64,000 nucleotides of DNA. Origin: Maratus speciosus (Eukaryota; Arthropoda; Arachnida; Araneae; Salticidae). The translations under genes were made by a program, and so were the position numbers. The stretch lies in the NCBI GenBank assembly GCA_963932465.1, contig OZ010791.1, positions 321,528,283-321,592,282 on the forward strand, read 5' to 3'. Within the stretch, counting starts at the first letter, position 1. Every line of letters starts with the position of its first letter. The notes beneath the pieces are model-generated. The model searched no databases, had not been told where the DNA came from, and saw nothing but the letters and a program-made list of their open reading frames with translations. This document shows, piece by piece, positions 45,420 through 57,419 of this stretch.

Positions 45420-46118
45420 TCTCCAGGGTGCAATTTTAGAGATACTGACAAGCCAAAAAAATGCTTTTAAAGTTGACACCTTCTTCTAATCGATAGTGTA
45501 ATTGGTTTTTAAAAATACGAATTTTAACCTTTTCAAATGCACCGGCGAACGCAGGTCACTTCGCGCCTCACGGAGACGATATTTTTTCTACGCTAAAAGT
45601 ACAAAACGTCCGTATTTTAACACAATCTTTTTAGAGCATCTCAAAAGCCCAGATTTACATCACCTACAAAAGTTTTGAAACGCTTGTACGGATAGAAATA
45701 TTTTTTACAAAATAAAACGTGTGAAAATTTCGACGAAATCGTTAAAAACCTGAGTGTTTCGTCGCGGTTTCATCCTTCCTGTGCGCTAATTTAGAGGTGC
45801 CCACAAACCAAAATTCTTTTCTTAAAGCTGAAATCTTTTCTAATCGAAGGGGCAATCGATTTTAAAAAGTATGAATTTTAATCCTTTCAAATATATCCAC
45901 AAACGCAGGTTACTTCGCGCCTCACGGAGACTATATTTTTTCTATACTAAAAGTACAAAACGTCCGTATTTAAACACAATCTTTTTAGAGCATCTCAAAA
46001 GACCAGATTTACATCACCTACAAAAATTTTGAAACGTTCGAACGAGTAGAAATACTTTTTATAAAATAAAATGTGTGAAAAATTCGACGAAATCGGTAAA
46101 AACCTGAGTGTTTCTACG
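45420..46118 (+). repeat. Tandem repeat, two units of ~354 bp
   Basis: TCGCGCCTCACGGAGAC occurs at 45561 and 45915, with matching flanks ('agtacaaaacgtccgtattt', 'catcacctacaaaa', 'gacgaaatcg.taaaaacctg'). The right unit is cut by the Penelope-like insertion, and the continuing sequence reappears at 47556. Confidence 0.85.
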
Positions 46119-46176
46119 GGATAAGAACAAAAGATCTTCTTAAAACACCATAAAAAACTTTTAAATGCTCTAGGCC

Positions 46177-46206
46177 TTTCGAAAAATCTGCGTCTTTCTT
46201 CGTCAG
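46177..46206 (-). ncRNA. Hammerhead-like motif in the Penelope 3' region
   Basis: The minus strand reads CTGACGA, a loop bounded by GAAA/TTTC pairing, then GAAA. This fits the CUGANGA...GAAA core. Penelope-like elements are known to carry such motifs near their ends, so the position supports the call. Helices I and III were not resolved. Confidence 0.45.
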
Positions 46207-46622
46207 GCGCAAAGAAGACGTGCTTCTACTATGAAAAGCAGCAGCAAGACTGAAATGTGAGATAAGGGAAAGGAAACAATCTGAAGAAACAGCCAATGGG
46301 AAATTAGAAATCAACAGACAATAGGAAAGTAGAAGACAACAGCCAGTCACAGAAGAGTATAATCAAAACAAAAGAACACAGAGTAGAAAGGGAATAAGAA
46401 AGCAAAAAAAACTTATATTTAAATATGGAAACACATGAAAATAAAAAATAAATAAATAAAAGAATAATACAAAATAGACTAATATTAATTTAATTAATAC
46501 AAAAATAAATTATATGGTAGTACTGAAAAGGTTTTTCCAAGCTGCAGAGAGCATTGTGGAATCAGATTTATCATTAACAATAACATCACGATTAAGATAA
46601 ATAGCTAAATTTTCAAGAAAGT

Positions 46623-47515
46623 CTAATTCAAACATACTATTGGCATTAAGGATAATTTTAGCATTTGAAAATTAAAACTATGACCGGAATCCCAAGAGTG
46701 CTTGGCACTAGAAGATTTAGAAATTTCTTGATTAATTACATAACGAGAGTGTTCTTTTAAGCGGATTTTGAGATTTCTTTTAGTTTGACCAATATAAGAT
46801 AAATTACAACCATTACAAGGAACATTATAAATACCCCATTTACGAAGATCAGGAACAGGAGATTTAGTGGAGGTTAATTTGAATTTATTGTCAGGTTTAA
46901 AGATAGTTTTAAAATTGAAACGTCGTAAAACTTTAGCTAACTTGAAACATAAAGGAGGATAAAAGGGCAGGACAACCAAATTATCAGGTTTGCTTTTGGC
47001 AGATTTGGAGAGAGTAGATTTATTAGATGGTCTGTAGAATTGCTTCACAGTATTATTGATAACAGAAGGATTGAAACCTCTTTTGACAGCAAATTTTTTT
47101 AAGTAATTAAGTTCATCCTTAAGGGATGCAGAGTCAGAACAAATTTTGAGAGCACGATTTACATACGCGTAAAAAACATCGATTTTTTGGTTGATAGGAT
47201 GATTTGAGAGAGCATGAGGTGGGTTAGAAACAGAAAAAGATTTTCTATAGACACAAGTTTTGAAAGAAGAATCACATTTGGTAACTAAAACATCAAGGAA
47301 AGGAAGTTTATTACAATTTTCTAACTCAAAAATAAACTGAATATGTGGGTCGATAGAATTGGCAGTATGAAGAATGGTAGAAATATCAAAAAGATACTTA
47401 AGCTGTCTGATTGTTTGAAAAATTTATTATCAAATTGAAAACTAGTTTGAGTGATGCAAATTTTAGTTAAATTAATAAAATCTTGGACTTCAGATATCAA
47501 AGAAATGCAATTCAC
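46623..47515 (-). pseudogene. Penelope-like polyprotein remnant (RT end plus GIY-YIG endonuclease)
   Basis: Reading leftwards from 47515: a first frame has EVQDFINLTKICITQTSFQF, the RT block just before the catalytic palm. It ends in a frame break near 47410. A second frame, open from about 47415 to 46623, has KLPFLDVLVTK, a thumb-region hallmark, then CVYRKSFSVS and SNHP. The GIY-YIG domain follows: WGIYNVPCNGCNLSYIGQTK, then RLKEHSRYV and AKHSWDSGHSF. The GIY-YIG nuclease nicks target DNA. The break coincides with loss of the YADD-type catalytic segment and everything upstream, so the copy is dead. Confidence 0.85.
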
Positions 47516-47555
47516 GTAATATTTTTAAAAAGCAAGAATTCTCTTTGTTTCTACG

Positions 47556-49140
47556 CGGTTTCGCTCGCTTTCGGTATGCATAGACTTCAAAAATAAAATT
47601 AAACAAAAAGTAAAATACTAAATATTATATACTTTTAATGTTTTCGCTATTTTTGAATTTAAAAATATAAAATCAAAAAAATGGAGTTAAAGATATAAAA
47701 TCATATAAATTTGAGGTTCATTTAAGGCCATTCATCACGGGCCCGGGGAAAGCCGGCCGGATCAGCTAGAAGTATAATATAATAGTTTGTAGTATAGCAT
47801 AACAGCCTTGCAATCCATTTTTTACATAATCGCTATTATCCAATTTATTTTGTTTAGACTTTCAATATTAGGTTTGTTTTTTATTGTTGTTTGAGTATTT
47901 ATATAAAATATATTAATAGATTTCGCCGCCGTATAATTCAATCTTAAAATGCATTTTTCTTAGTAGTAATATAGTTCCTGAAGACACTTTATCTGAAATT
48001 TACCGTGTTTTTCAGATTAGGGAAATTAAAATTTGTATTTATAGTAAATGTGACACATGACAAAACGACTGGAAGTATAAAACACAGATTCGTGAGTTCG
48101 CATCAGAAATAAATATGTATACGACCCCTCAAGAAAATGTAACTACAAAATCAGTGTCGAAAATGTTAAACAAAAAAGTTTGGTAAATAGCTTTACTCTG
48201 AGACATTTACACCAGGAATTATAACTTGCGTTCAGCATTTTCTCTAAGTACTTTACATTTGGTTTCATATACTTTAGATTTAAAAATTTGTCGTCTCTAC
48301 GTTAAAATCTATAACAACTACGAATGTTTTAAAAACTTTTAAAATTTCATTTTTTTCACATACTTTGAAGAAAATGAGTTTTGGAGGATCGATTTTAAAA
48401 TTCAGATTGTTTGATGGATTTGCTTACTCTTTCTGAATAGTTCCCCAAGTTAAGATCTGCTATTGGTCATGCATACAAATATAAGCAAGATGCACTTGTA
48501 AATGTATCCAGCTGTGGCAAGGAAGTGCGAAGGCCGTATTTCTGAAAAATTTCAAGAATATATAATCTCGTTTCACTTTCCTTTTAAAACATATCTCAAG
48601 TAAACAAAATAAGAGACTATGCATTAAGTTGTACATTTTAACACCAGGAAATTCTGCTTTTCAAAGAGTATACATTTCATTATAAATATGTTTATAAATT
48701 CTATAAATTAAAGACTTACATTTCTCTTGAAAAGCTTTTAAGTTGCTTTGAAACGAAAAACATTATTTTGTCATTTCAAAGTTTTAAAAAGAATTTTTCA
48801 AAAAACATTTTTTATGTTAGCATTAAAACGTGTTTTTGCTTATTAAATGCTGTTATAAGGACTGGTTATATAACTTCTTTTACTATATGTATCATTATAA
48901 GGCTCCATGTTTATTTATTTATTTTTTAAATAAAAGATTATATTCTACCTTTTTAAATAACAACTGTTATTTTGAGAAGTATACAATGATAAAATTTAGC
49001 AAATTTAGCAATTAACTTTTACCAATTTTAAATATATGTTTATTAAATGTTTATTATAATTATTATAAATTATTAACTTTTTATTAATTAGTAAAACTAT
49101 CGACAAAGCTTTGAAGTATTATAAAACAATTATTTATAAA
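47556..49140. other. AT-rich DNA containing a family B repeat
   Basis: About 48350-48480 ('ttttggaggatc.attttaaa.attcaga', 'ctttctgaatagtt.cc.aag', 'gctcatgcatac') matches 53215-53345 in the same order. No gene. A GC-rich word (CGGGCCCGGGG) at about 47739-47749 is isolated. Confidence 0.45.
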
Positions 49141-49149
49141 AGTATAGGT

Positions 49150-49880
49150 TCAGATTTACTGTCGCTAGTCGCCACATGGCGAATAAACTTTTTACTTTGG
49201 CGACTAATTTTCGGCGTCTAAGTCGTTAGCCTTTGGCGAATTTCGCGTTTTTTCCCGCGATCCTTTGACGAAAATCGTATTTTTGTGCGATCTTCTGACG
49301 AAAATCGCATTTTTCGGGATCATTACGACGAAAATCGCATTTTTCTGCTATCCTTTGACGAATTTCAGGATTTTATAGCGATCGTTCATGAAATTTGCGG
49401 GTTTTTTGCGATGCTTTGACGAAAAGCGCAGTTTTTACGAGATCCTTTGACAAAAATGTATTTTTTACGCGATCATTTGACGAAAATCGCATTTTGACCG
49501 CGATCGTTTGCTAAATTCAGGCTTTTTATAACGATCCTTTTACGGAATTCGCGGAGTTTTTTTGCAATCTGTTGACAAAATTTGCGCTTTTTCTGTAATC
49601 TTTTGACGAAATTCGCATAGTTTTTGCGATCATTTGACAAAATTAGAATTTTTTTCGAGATCCTTTGATAAAATTTGCGGTTTTTTCCGTGAACCTTTGA
49701 CGAAATTTGCGGGGGTTTTCGCGATTCTTTGACGAAATTCGCGCTTTTTCCCTGGTCCATTGACAAAATGGGCAATTTTTCTGAAAAGATTGGCGAAATT
49801 CGCGTTTTTTCCTCGATTCTGTTACAAAATTCGCGTGTTTTCCTCGATTTTGTTACAAAATTCGATATTTTTCTCTATCT
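49150..49880 (+). repeat. 30-bp minisatellite array, ~24 units
   Basis: Unit GCGATCCTTTGACGAAAATC plus a T-rich tail, in diverged tandem copies. The 100-codon minus frame at 49473-49775 with repeated NDRxxxANFVK words exists only because the period is a multiple of three. The same unit occurs inverted within the Helitron at 28310-28540. Confidence 0.9.
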
Positions 49881-50289
49881 TGCCCAACTTTATCTTGTGA
49901 CTGTACATAGCTTAAGATTTATATTATACTTAATTTATATCCAAATTAAAAGAATTGAGTGATTAAGTGAAATATACACATTTGATGTTATTGGTCTGTG
50001 TTTTTTTTTTCTTTTTGTACATGTATAGATTATTTTTCTATTTGAATTTTTTTTCCCCATGTAAATACTTATTGCTTTTATGCGATTTTTTCACAATGTT
50101 GCGACTGGATTATTTGGGTTTAGGAGCCACTGGCTCCTTAAAATTTTTGGGAATCTGCACCTATATATAAAAGTATGAATAGTCAAGTAAGGATATGTAT
50201 TTGAATTCACATACATCGAAATATTTTCAAAATGCAAAAAAAGTAGTTAAATTTAAAAGCGCATACAGAAATTGAAAACGCACTTCCAG
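49881..50289. other. Unassigned AT-rich DNA
   Basis: Nothing supported. Confidence 0.35.
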
Positions 50290-50700
50290 CAATTATTACT
50301 CAAAGACGGTACTATAACTATTTTATTTTGTGTGCCCCTGTAAATGAACTACAAGTGCTATGAATGCCCTATTCTATCGTAATCATCTTGTTGCAAAATT
50401 CAGTGATTTATATCAGTTTCGATACATTTGAAATAGCTTAATCTCATTAAAATACTCCACAAACTATTTTTCCCCATATACCATAATGTAGTGGAATTCT
50501 TTTGGGTGCCCTTGTAAGTGAACTATTAATCCCACATACTTCACATACAATACCAAACATGCCTTAGTGACCCTAAATAACGTTATCAATTGCATGAAAA
50601 TCCGAGTATATTTACGGGAGTTAGAGGGTGGACAGACGGACAGACAAACCGAATGCATAAAGACTATTCAACTTGTTGGAAACTGTTAAAAAACGGGTTA
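50290..50700 (-). repeat. Family C diverged repeat
   Basis: Blocks with 'ttgtgtgcccctgtaaatgaac' and 'ccataatgtagtggaattctttt.ggtgcccttgtaa', ending GGACAGACGGACAGAC and 'caacttgttggaaactgttaaaaa'. Parallel to 44750-45170. Confidence 0.6.
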
Positions 50701-51831
50701 TTGAGAAAGCATTTTTTTACAAGAAGGTCAAGTATTGAAAGATATTAAAAGAAGAAAGTGTTGAAGTATAAAGAAAATGCTCTTTAGCACATTATTAAGC
50801 AAATATTTGAAATGTATTACTCTTAAAGACAGATTTTCTATAGAATGTTGATAGATATAAAGTTTAAAATATATATATTAAAGTTGAGACGTGTCTCTAA
50901 TACTTGCTTATATGGGGCTGTGCATATATAACGTTATCACTTTAGGAGGGAGGGGGAGTCTGACACCTTATATCGTAAGATACCTCTAGGGGGGGGGGGG
51001 GATTGAATTTTGCTATCGTTATTATTTTTTATCCAAGCAAAATTTTCTATTTTGTAATTTTTTTCTTTATATCAAAATAAGCTGTTATCTATTTTTATGA
51101 AAATACAACAATATTATTAAAACCAATAAATAATTATACAATTATTTCATTCCAAAATATGGAATACCCCAACTTTTGGTATACCTACTCTTCTGCCATA
51201 TGCGCATATCCTCCGCTGTTGGAGAAATCCGGTACAAAGTGGAACTTTTGAAATGACACTTATTGTATTTATTAGTAAAAAAGAAGAAGATTGCCCTCTA
51301 CCTGTTTTGTTGATAAAGAAGTTCTGCTTGCTTTCGCCCCATGCAGAAGGCAAATACAAGAAAACAATATTATGTTGAATGCATTATGTAACAAAAAGCT
51401 ACTATTAAATACTTTTAAGAAGAAACTATCTCTTTTTAATTTTAATTTATATAAAGTTATTTCATATAAGACTGATATTTTAATGACTTCTTCTTTGAAT
51501 CAGTAAACTATGGAAATAATAAACGTATATTCATATCTGTACGTAAATACTGCAAACGTATAAAAAGAAAAAGAAAGAAAAAAATGTAAAAATAAAAAAG
51601 AATTTTTATCCGCTGATTGATAACAATATCATTAGGGGCGAGGGGGCCCAGGAATGATAGTGTATAATATCGCAAGGGTCCCGCTTTATGCACAGTTTAT
51701 TTTTTAAGCACTCCTGTTATGATCTATTGTTGGTCCAGACGCAAATATGGAAAAATTGCACTTCAAATATTTTTTTATGTAATATGTGATATAATGTTTC
51801 GAAAATTATGCATATTAAGATATTACACAAG
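50701..51831. other. Unassigned DNA with G-runs
   Basis: A G tract at about 50989-51001 and several G-rich words near 50945-50960 and 51636-51645. Short frames only. Confidence 0.35.
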
Positions 51832-52915
51832 CCTGCGATGGTTGTGTTTTTTAAGTTTTGATAATTGATTTTCATGTATTTTTTAGCGCTGAATCTGAAA
51901 AATGACCTTCATTTTGTACCATCGCGTCAGGATTTTTTGCAATTCGTACATTTCAAAAATAAAAAGTAAAAAAATAGTGAAAATCTAATACTAAAAAACA
52001 GAAGTGATGGTTGTGTTTTTTAACTTTTGATAACTCATGTATTTTTTAGCGCTGAATACGAAAATAATTTTCATTTTTAACCGAAATAATTTTCATTTTT
52101 AACCGAAATAATTTTCATTTTTAACCGATTTTTATGTAAATTTTAGCGCTGAAGACAAAAATGATTTCCATTTTTAATCATCACGTTAAGATTTTTCTCA
52201 GATCGTAAATTGCAAAGTCCAAAAGTCAAAAAATACAAAAAATCTATCAAAGCAATTTGTCAAAGCCTTACCAAAAGAAGGTAAATGTTTTAAATACACC
52301 TGCCACAAATTTCCAGCCTTATCAACTGCCAAAATAAAAGAAGACACCGAGATGAAACCCATAGAGAATATAAAACGAAAAGCGCGAGGCAGAGCATGAG
52401 GGGTTCAAAGAAACTTCCACACATGGAAGAAAATTGTAAGGATTTTTCATACTCATTTCATACATTTTTCCTTTCATGCATCATTTTACACGTTTAGCTG
52501 TAAAAATGTATACTACAAGTCAAAAATGAATAAGTTATTATGGAAAAATAACGTTTTACATCTGTTTATTAGTATCAGATTTTCACAATATTTCGACTTT
52601 TTAAATATCTAAATATTTGCAATTTGCGAAAATCCTCATGTGATGGCACAAAATGAAGATAATTTTCGTATTCAACGCAACAAAATACATAAGAATCAAT
52701 TACCAAAAACTAAAAAGACACAACCATCACATCTATTTTATAGTATAAGATTTTTGCCATTTTTTTACTTTTTAACTTTTAAATTTGCGATTTGCGAAAA
52801 AGCCTGATGTGGTGGTTAAAAATGAAGATAATTTTCGGATTCATCGCTACAAAATACATAAGAATCAATTATTAAAACCTAAAAACATGATACAACCCAA
52901 ATTTTGCAGGCTAGT
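51832..52915. repeat. Foldback region, arms with two internal units each
   Basis: Left arm 51832-52220 carries two ~190-bp units ('gatggttgtgttttttaa.ttttgata', 'tgtattttttagcgctga', 'gattttt'). Right arm 52600-52915 carries the same two units inverted. Outer words AGCCTGC and GCAGGCT match. A 22-base unit (AATAATTTTCATTTTTAACC) is tripled at 52064-52131. Confidence 0.65.
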
Positions 52916-53119
52916 GTTATTGACAAATTGCTAAGTAATTTATTTTTAAGTTATTTACAAGCTGCTAAGTAATTCATCTTTAACACTTTTAAAGACTTTT
53001 TTCAGCAATTACCTGAAGATAAAACGTTTGAAATCTCTTAACACATATTTTGCTAATTAAAGTACTGTCAAGCACTTCTAAAAATTATAAAATAATAACA
53101 TTTTTACAAAATCGATGCA

Positions 53120-53400
53120 TATTTGACGTCACATGTTATAGCTTCAAATATTTTCGACATTTAAATTTTCAACAACAAAAATATCTTTCTATCAACTATT
53201 GAAAATGCATTTTTTCGCGAATCTTTTTGAAAACTGTATTTTGGAAGATCAGTTTAAATATTCAGATATTTCTGCATATTTACCTTATCTTTCTGAATAG
53301 TTTCCAAGCTTCAACTCTGTTGTTGCTCATGCATACAGCAATGAAAATAAAAAACACATGAAAAGTGCGCGCATGTGTAGAAATGAAATGCAAAAGCAGT
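53120..53400 (+). repeat. Family B repeat, second copy
   Basis: Matches about 48230-48480 in order, including 'tttggaagatc', 'ctttctgaatagttt' and CTCATGCATAC. The copies lie 4.9 kb apart in the same orientation. Confidence 0.55.
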
Positions 53401-53404
53401 ATTT

Positions 53405-53423
53405 CTATAATTTGTAATATCTT

Positions 53424-53454
<31 letters not shown>

Positions 53455-53457
53455 TTT
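53405..53457 (+). repeat. (TTTA)n microsatellite
   Basis: About a dozen TTTA units. Confidence 0.9.
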
Positions 53458-53594
53458 TCGTTACAATAATATCTTTTTTTTACAAAAATAAAAGATTAGT
53501 TAAAATAGCTTTTCAATAAATACAAAAAAATTAGATACAAAAATTTCCTTTGGCATTATTTTTACGAATAAGACAGTTATTGAGCGGTTTTTTT

Positions 53595-54256
53595 TTGTTT
53601 TGTTAGCCCCCCCCCCCCCCCGGTATGGTATTTCTTTCTCCCAGCAAATAAAATGTCGTATCCAATAAATAATATTCCGTTGTATAACCAGCCGTAAAAC
53701 AAAGCAAATGTATCATTGTAATGTTGAATACTCTATTGCAGTTTTTTAAACTTCTAAGCATCGCACATTTTCAATTTTTATACCATCATATTGGGAAAGG
53801 AAAGCACTTTTAAGTGCAATTTGTTTGAAAACAGCATCTCCATTTATTTTGAGTTATTAACTTTTTTGTAATTTTTAGTGTCATTTGTTTAATTTTGGAA
53901 ATTCAAGTACTCCATTTCTGTAGAAAATAAAGGAAAAATAATTGAAAAATAGCAATTATACATTTTTGTTGCTTTTTTCCCACAAAAACTGAAAGAAATG
54001 TACTTAAAATACGTGCTATTTTGAAAAAATATAAATGAATTATTTCTGATAAAGCTGTTATAAACTAAATTTAATTTTAAATATCCATATTAATATTACA
54101 AAAAAATAAAGGCATATCAATAATTAGATATTCGATTTTTCTTTCTTTCTTTTTTTTTTTTTTTTTTTTTGTCAAGTTTCTTGAATATCAAGTTTCTTTT
54201 TCTGGATTTGTAAAATTTCAGCGATAGTGGTGTCATATGCGTACTTTACTGTAGAT
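53595..54256 (+). repeat. Family A, longest copy, left part
   Basis: Begins TTAGCCCCC... and runs through the family-A words without a Helitron, giving the empty-site reference. A poly-C run sits at 53608-53622 and a poly-T at 54148-54169. Interrupted at 54256 by a hAT element and resumed at 55519. Confidence 0.8.
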
Positions 54257-55510
54257 CAGTGGTTCTTAACCTTTTTTTGGCCGCGCTCCACCTAAGAATC
54301 TCTAAAATCATGATGTCCCCCCCCCCTCCCTTCTACATCATATAAATCTTATTACATAAAAAAAACTTCTAATTTCCAGGAAGGATCCGAAAATAGCATT
54401 AACTCAGATAAGTGGTTTCACATTCTTTAATTTATCAAAATCATATATATTTTTTTTTAATAACAAGTATGTTTTTAACATAACTCTCTCTATGAATGCA
54501 ATGAGACCATGGATGTTTGATTGTTATTGTTTTGTTTTTAGGCATATTTGTTTTCTTTTGGCATCTGATCTTACCTCAAATTTTTTAGTGATAAATACCA
54601 CATTTTTATCTTCGTAAAATTTCTTGAAATCTGTCACATTTTGTATTACATCTGATAGAATTGATACATTTTGTAATGGATTTTAGTGCTTCACTAAGAA
54701 CGAGTGATATTTGTTTATCATCGAGACTGTATGGATAACATAATTCACAAGTAACGTTTCCGGATTCGCGCTTTTATCCATTATAAGTAACTATTTTTCT
54801 TTCCCCTTATGACATAACTTCTTTGATAGCGGGTGGCATCTTTTCGCATTATTATTATTATTTGGCCGCCATGTTTTCTCCGATTTTAAATTTTAAAATG
54901 CATATGTCATGAAGTATTTTTATATATTTTGTATGTGGCCTGCAGATTAGCCCTAAGTTTACTTTCTACCCATTTCCTACCGTGATGCACACAGGGATTT
55001 ATATTATTTTCGTAAAAGAAGTACCTCATTTAGATAATTCAAAACATTTTTAGATTAAACATGTCCAAGTAACCAATTTTAGATGTACCCTACGAAATTT
55101 CACATGTAAAAGTTCCTTCTGGTGGCATATTGCACTATAAGTTGACGTACAATTTTTAAAAAAAATAATAAGAAAAAGAGGTGTGTTTAACTAAAATAAT
55201 ATTAAAACCAGAAATTTAAAGAGATTTTTTAATATATAAAAGGCGCCAAAATATCTAAATAATATATTTACGTAATTATTCTGGTCTCAGTGTATTTTGA
55301 TTTTCTAAATGAGATGGTTTCAAAAATTAATTTTTATTCAGTTATTTTTAAATTTTCTTACTATTATTTCTATTTTTAGACTACGACACTACTTTCGTTA
55401 GAAGAAAAAATGATAGAAAATTTCTTAATAAGAAATCTGAAATTGCCCCCCCCCCTTGAAAAGTCATATTGCCCCCCTGTAGGGCGTACGCCCCACGTTG
55501 GGAACCACTG
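54257..55510. mobile_element. Non-autonomous hAT element, 1254 bp, exact 8-bp duplication
   Basis: Ends CAGTGGTTCTTAACC and GGGAACCACTG (inverse CAGTGGTTCCC). CTGTAGAT stands immediately on both sides (54249-54256 and 55511-55518). An 8-bp duplication and CAGTGG-type ends define hAT elements. No transposase frame is present. The interior has short C runs near both ends. Confidence 0.93.
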
Positions 55511-55518
55511 CTGTAGAT

Positions 55519-55714
55519 GTTGTTTAAGACTAGATCGTAAATGAGAAATTCTTCAGAGGATGCGAATAACGTCATTTCATATAAAATAAAAGCATGTGTT
55601 TTAAGTCTTAAAATTGAAACATGTTTTATATTATCTATACTTATATGCATATATATATTTTTTTTTCATCGAGGCGATACTAAATTCTGAAAAAGCAGAA
55701 TTCCTGTTTTCTAG
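55519..55714 (+). repeat. Family A, right end of the hAT-interrupted copy
   Basis: Continues with GTTGTTTAAGACTAGATCG and ends with hairpin 55683-55702, eight bases and CTAG 55711-55714, followed by T. Confidence 0.85.
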
Positions 55715-56147
55715 TAATAGAGTTTCTTTATGTGCAGAATTATTTTACAGAGATGAATTATCAAACATTGAATTTTGAATTTTTGGAAGAGCTCATGAAG
55801 CTGGAAAAAATTGTCTACGTTAAATTAGAGCGACGTGAGCCTTATATGAACCATTCAACTTTCATACTTCTCGGATGTTTTTTACTCACTGCAAATAGAG
55901 GCGTCTTAAATTTAGACACATATGTGACTGAAAAAGAATTTTAGGCACTTAAGTGTCTTAATCTGAAAATTAAGACATTATAGATATCTTAATTTAAGAT
56001 ACATAAGTATCTTAGTATGATCATGGTGTAAATGAACTGAGAATAGTGTCTGAAATATCCGCAAGCGTCTTATTTTAAGACACTTCGTTGCTTCAAACGT
56101 GTCTTAATTTAAGACGTTTTGATTCTCCCATTCTTCCTACGCAATAA
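55715..56147. repeat. Cluster of GTCTTAA/TTAAGAC motifs
   Basis: From about 55900 the words GTCTTAA, TTAAGAC and AAGTGTCTTA recur about ten times in both orientations, including CACTTAAGTGTCTTA palindromes. A related GTCTGAAA/TTTCAGAC cluster is at 58755-58905. The 70-codon frame at 55732-55944 is unsupported. Confidence 0.55.
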
Positions 56148-56161
56148 CCACCAGGGGGCAC
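56148..56161 (+). promoter_or_regulatory. CTCF-like motif
   Basis: CCACCAGGGGGCAC matches the 14-base CTCF core (CCASYAGRKGGCRS) at every position. A TGCGCATGCG word follows 10 bases later. Sequence match only. Confidence 0.35.
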
Positions 56162-56373
56162 TCTCAGTTGCGCATGCGTTTTAGATATCTTTTGTTCGAA
56201 ATTGGTGTACGTTGCAATTCAAGTTTGTTTTTATGTATGCGTATAAATTCTTTTTTTGCGAAATCTGAAGTTCTGTGATTTTAATTCGTTATTCACTTAG
56301 TTTATTTATGTATTGAATACGTACGTCTGACTTGTGTGCTTGACATCCAATGTCTCTTATAAGCTGTCGACAA

Positions 56374-56404
56374 TATAAAGGCGGGATAGACACAGAATCA
56401 GACA
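56374..56404 (+). promoter_or_regulatory. Possible core promoter (TATA plus initiator)
   Basis: TATAAAGGCGGG at 56374 is followed 26 bases later by TCAGAC, an arthropod-like initiator. No open frame of note lies downstream, so it may be a relic of a retroelement promoter. Confidence 0.3.
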
Positions 56405-57419
56405 ACACTTGAAGATTACATCCGGGAATTCTAGAAACGCGTGTGCATTAGACTTAGTGTTAATTTGTATTAATTTATACCAATAATATTGTGTTATTCG
56501 TCTTCGTCCTATCAAAGCTGGTAAAAAAAGAAACTTTTGTCTGGCGGGTCATGTTTTGAGGATGAGAGATTCCATTCTTTAAATATGGCTAGCCGGATAT
56601 ATTAAGGGATTTCCTTTTAATATGACGCAATACTTTCTCCCTCACTGTGGTAGTCTTTAAAATTTCAAATCGAGGAATTTTTCTGACCTCTTGCAACATC
56701 GATTGAAGTAAGTGTCATAATTTCTTTATAGTACTGAAATTAGTGTCTTTTATGATTTTATTTATAGTATAAACAAAATCTTGCATGAAATTCAATTAGT
56801 TTTGAATCTGTTTGCGAAAAAACCCCATTAATTCTAGAAGTATATATTTTTAAACTTATGACGTTGGCTTTTATTACAAATTATATATTCTGAATTTTCA
56901 TCTTTTTTTCCCAAATTTAAAGTAATAATATTACTAAAAGAGAGACATTTTAAGTTGAATATTCATTCTCTTGTTTTCAATCGCAGTTTCGTTTCAATGG
57001 CTAATTCTTATCTCATAGTAACGACCACAATGAAAGAAAAAAAAAAGCTTTGGAAAGATCTTTTTTCCTAGCGTAAAACCGCAGATTAAAAAATAAGATA
57101 AATAAAGTGCCTGAAAATGTATGACGTTGTCATGATTCATCTATTATGTGCTCCTTAATTTTAAAACTGCCAGTAAAAATATACATATGTATTTGATTTG
57201 AAATCAAGTCTGATATTGATTTTTTGATTATTTTTAGTAGAAAAGTAATTTGAAATGTATAATGGGAAAAAGTAAAAAACTATAACTAGATTTTGTACTT
57301 AATATTGTGATTTTTGTAACTGTATTTATATACACTTATACTAAAATTACAAGAATGACAATTAGGTATTAAGATATATATTTAAGACAAATGAAGTTTG
57401 GAAACTATAAGTTATTTTT
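56405..57419. other. Unassigned AT-rich DNA
   Basis: Nothing supported. Confidence 0.35.

Larger units (their letters stand above)
46119..47545 (-). mobile_element. 5'-truncated Penelope-like element, 1427 bp, 10-bp target duplication
   Basis: TGTTTCTACG is present at 46109-46118 and again at 47546-47555. The outer sequences join into the tandem-repeat unit (…CTACG then CGGTTTCG). The insert reads leftwards: RT remnant, GIY-YIG domain, 3' region with a hammerhead-like core. This order is the 3' half of a Penelope-like retroelement. Confidence 0.82.

Noticed and set aside
49473..49775. 100-codon minus-strand frame with NDRK..ANFVK repeats
   Set aside because: Product of the 30-bp minisatellite; the period is a multiple of three, so frames stay open without coding selection.
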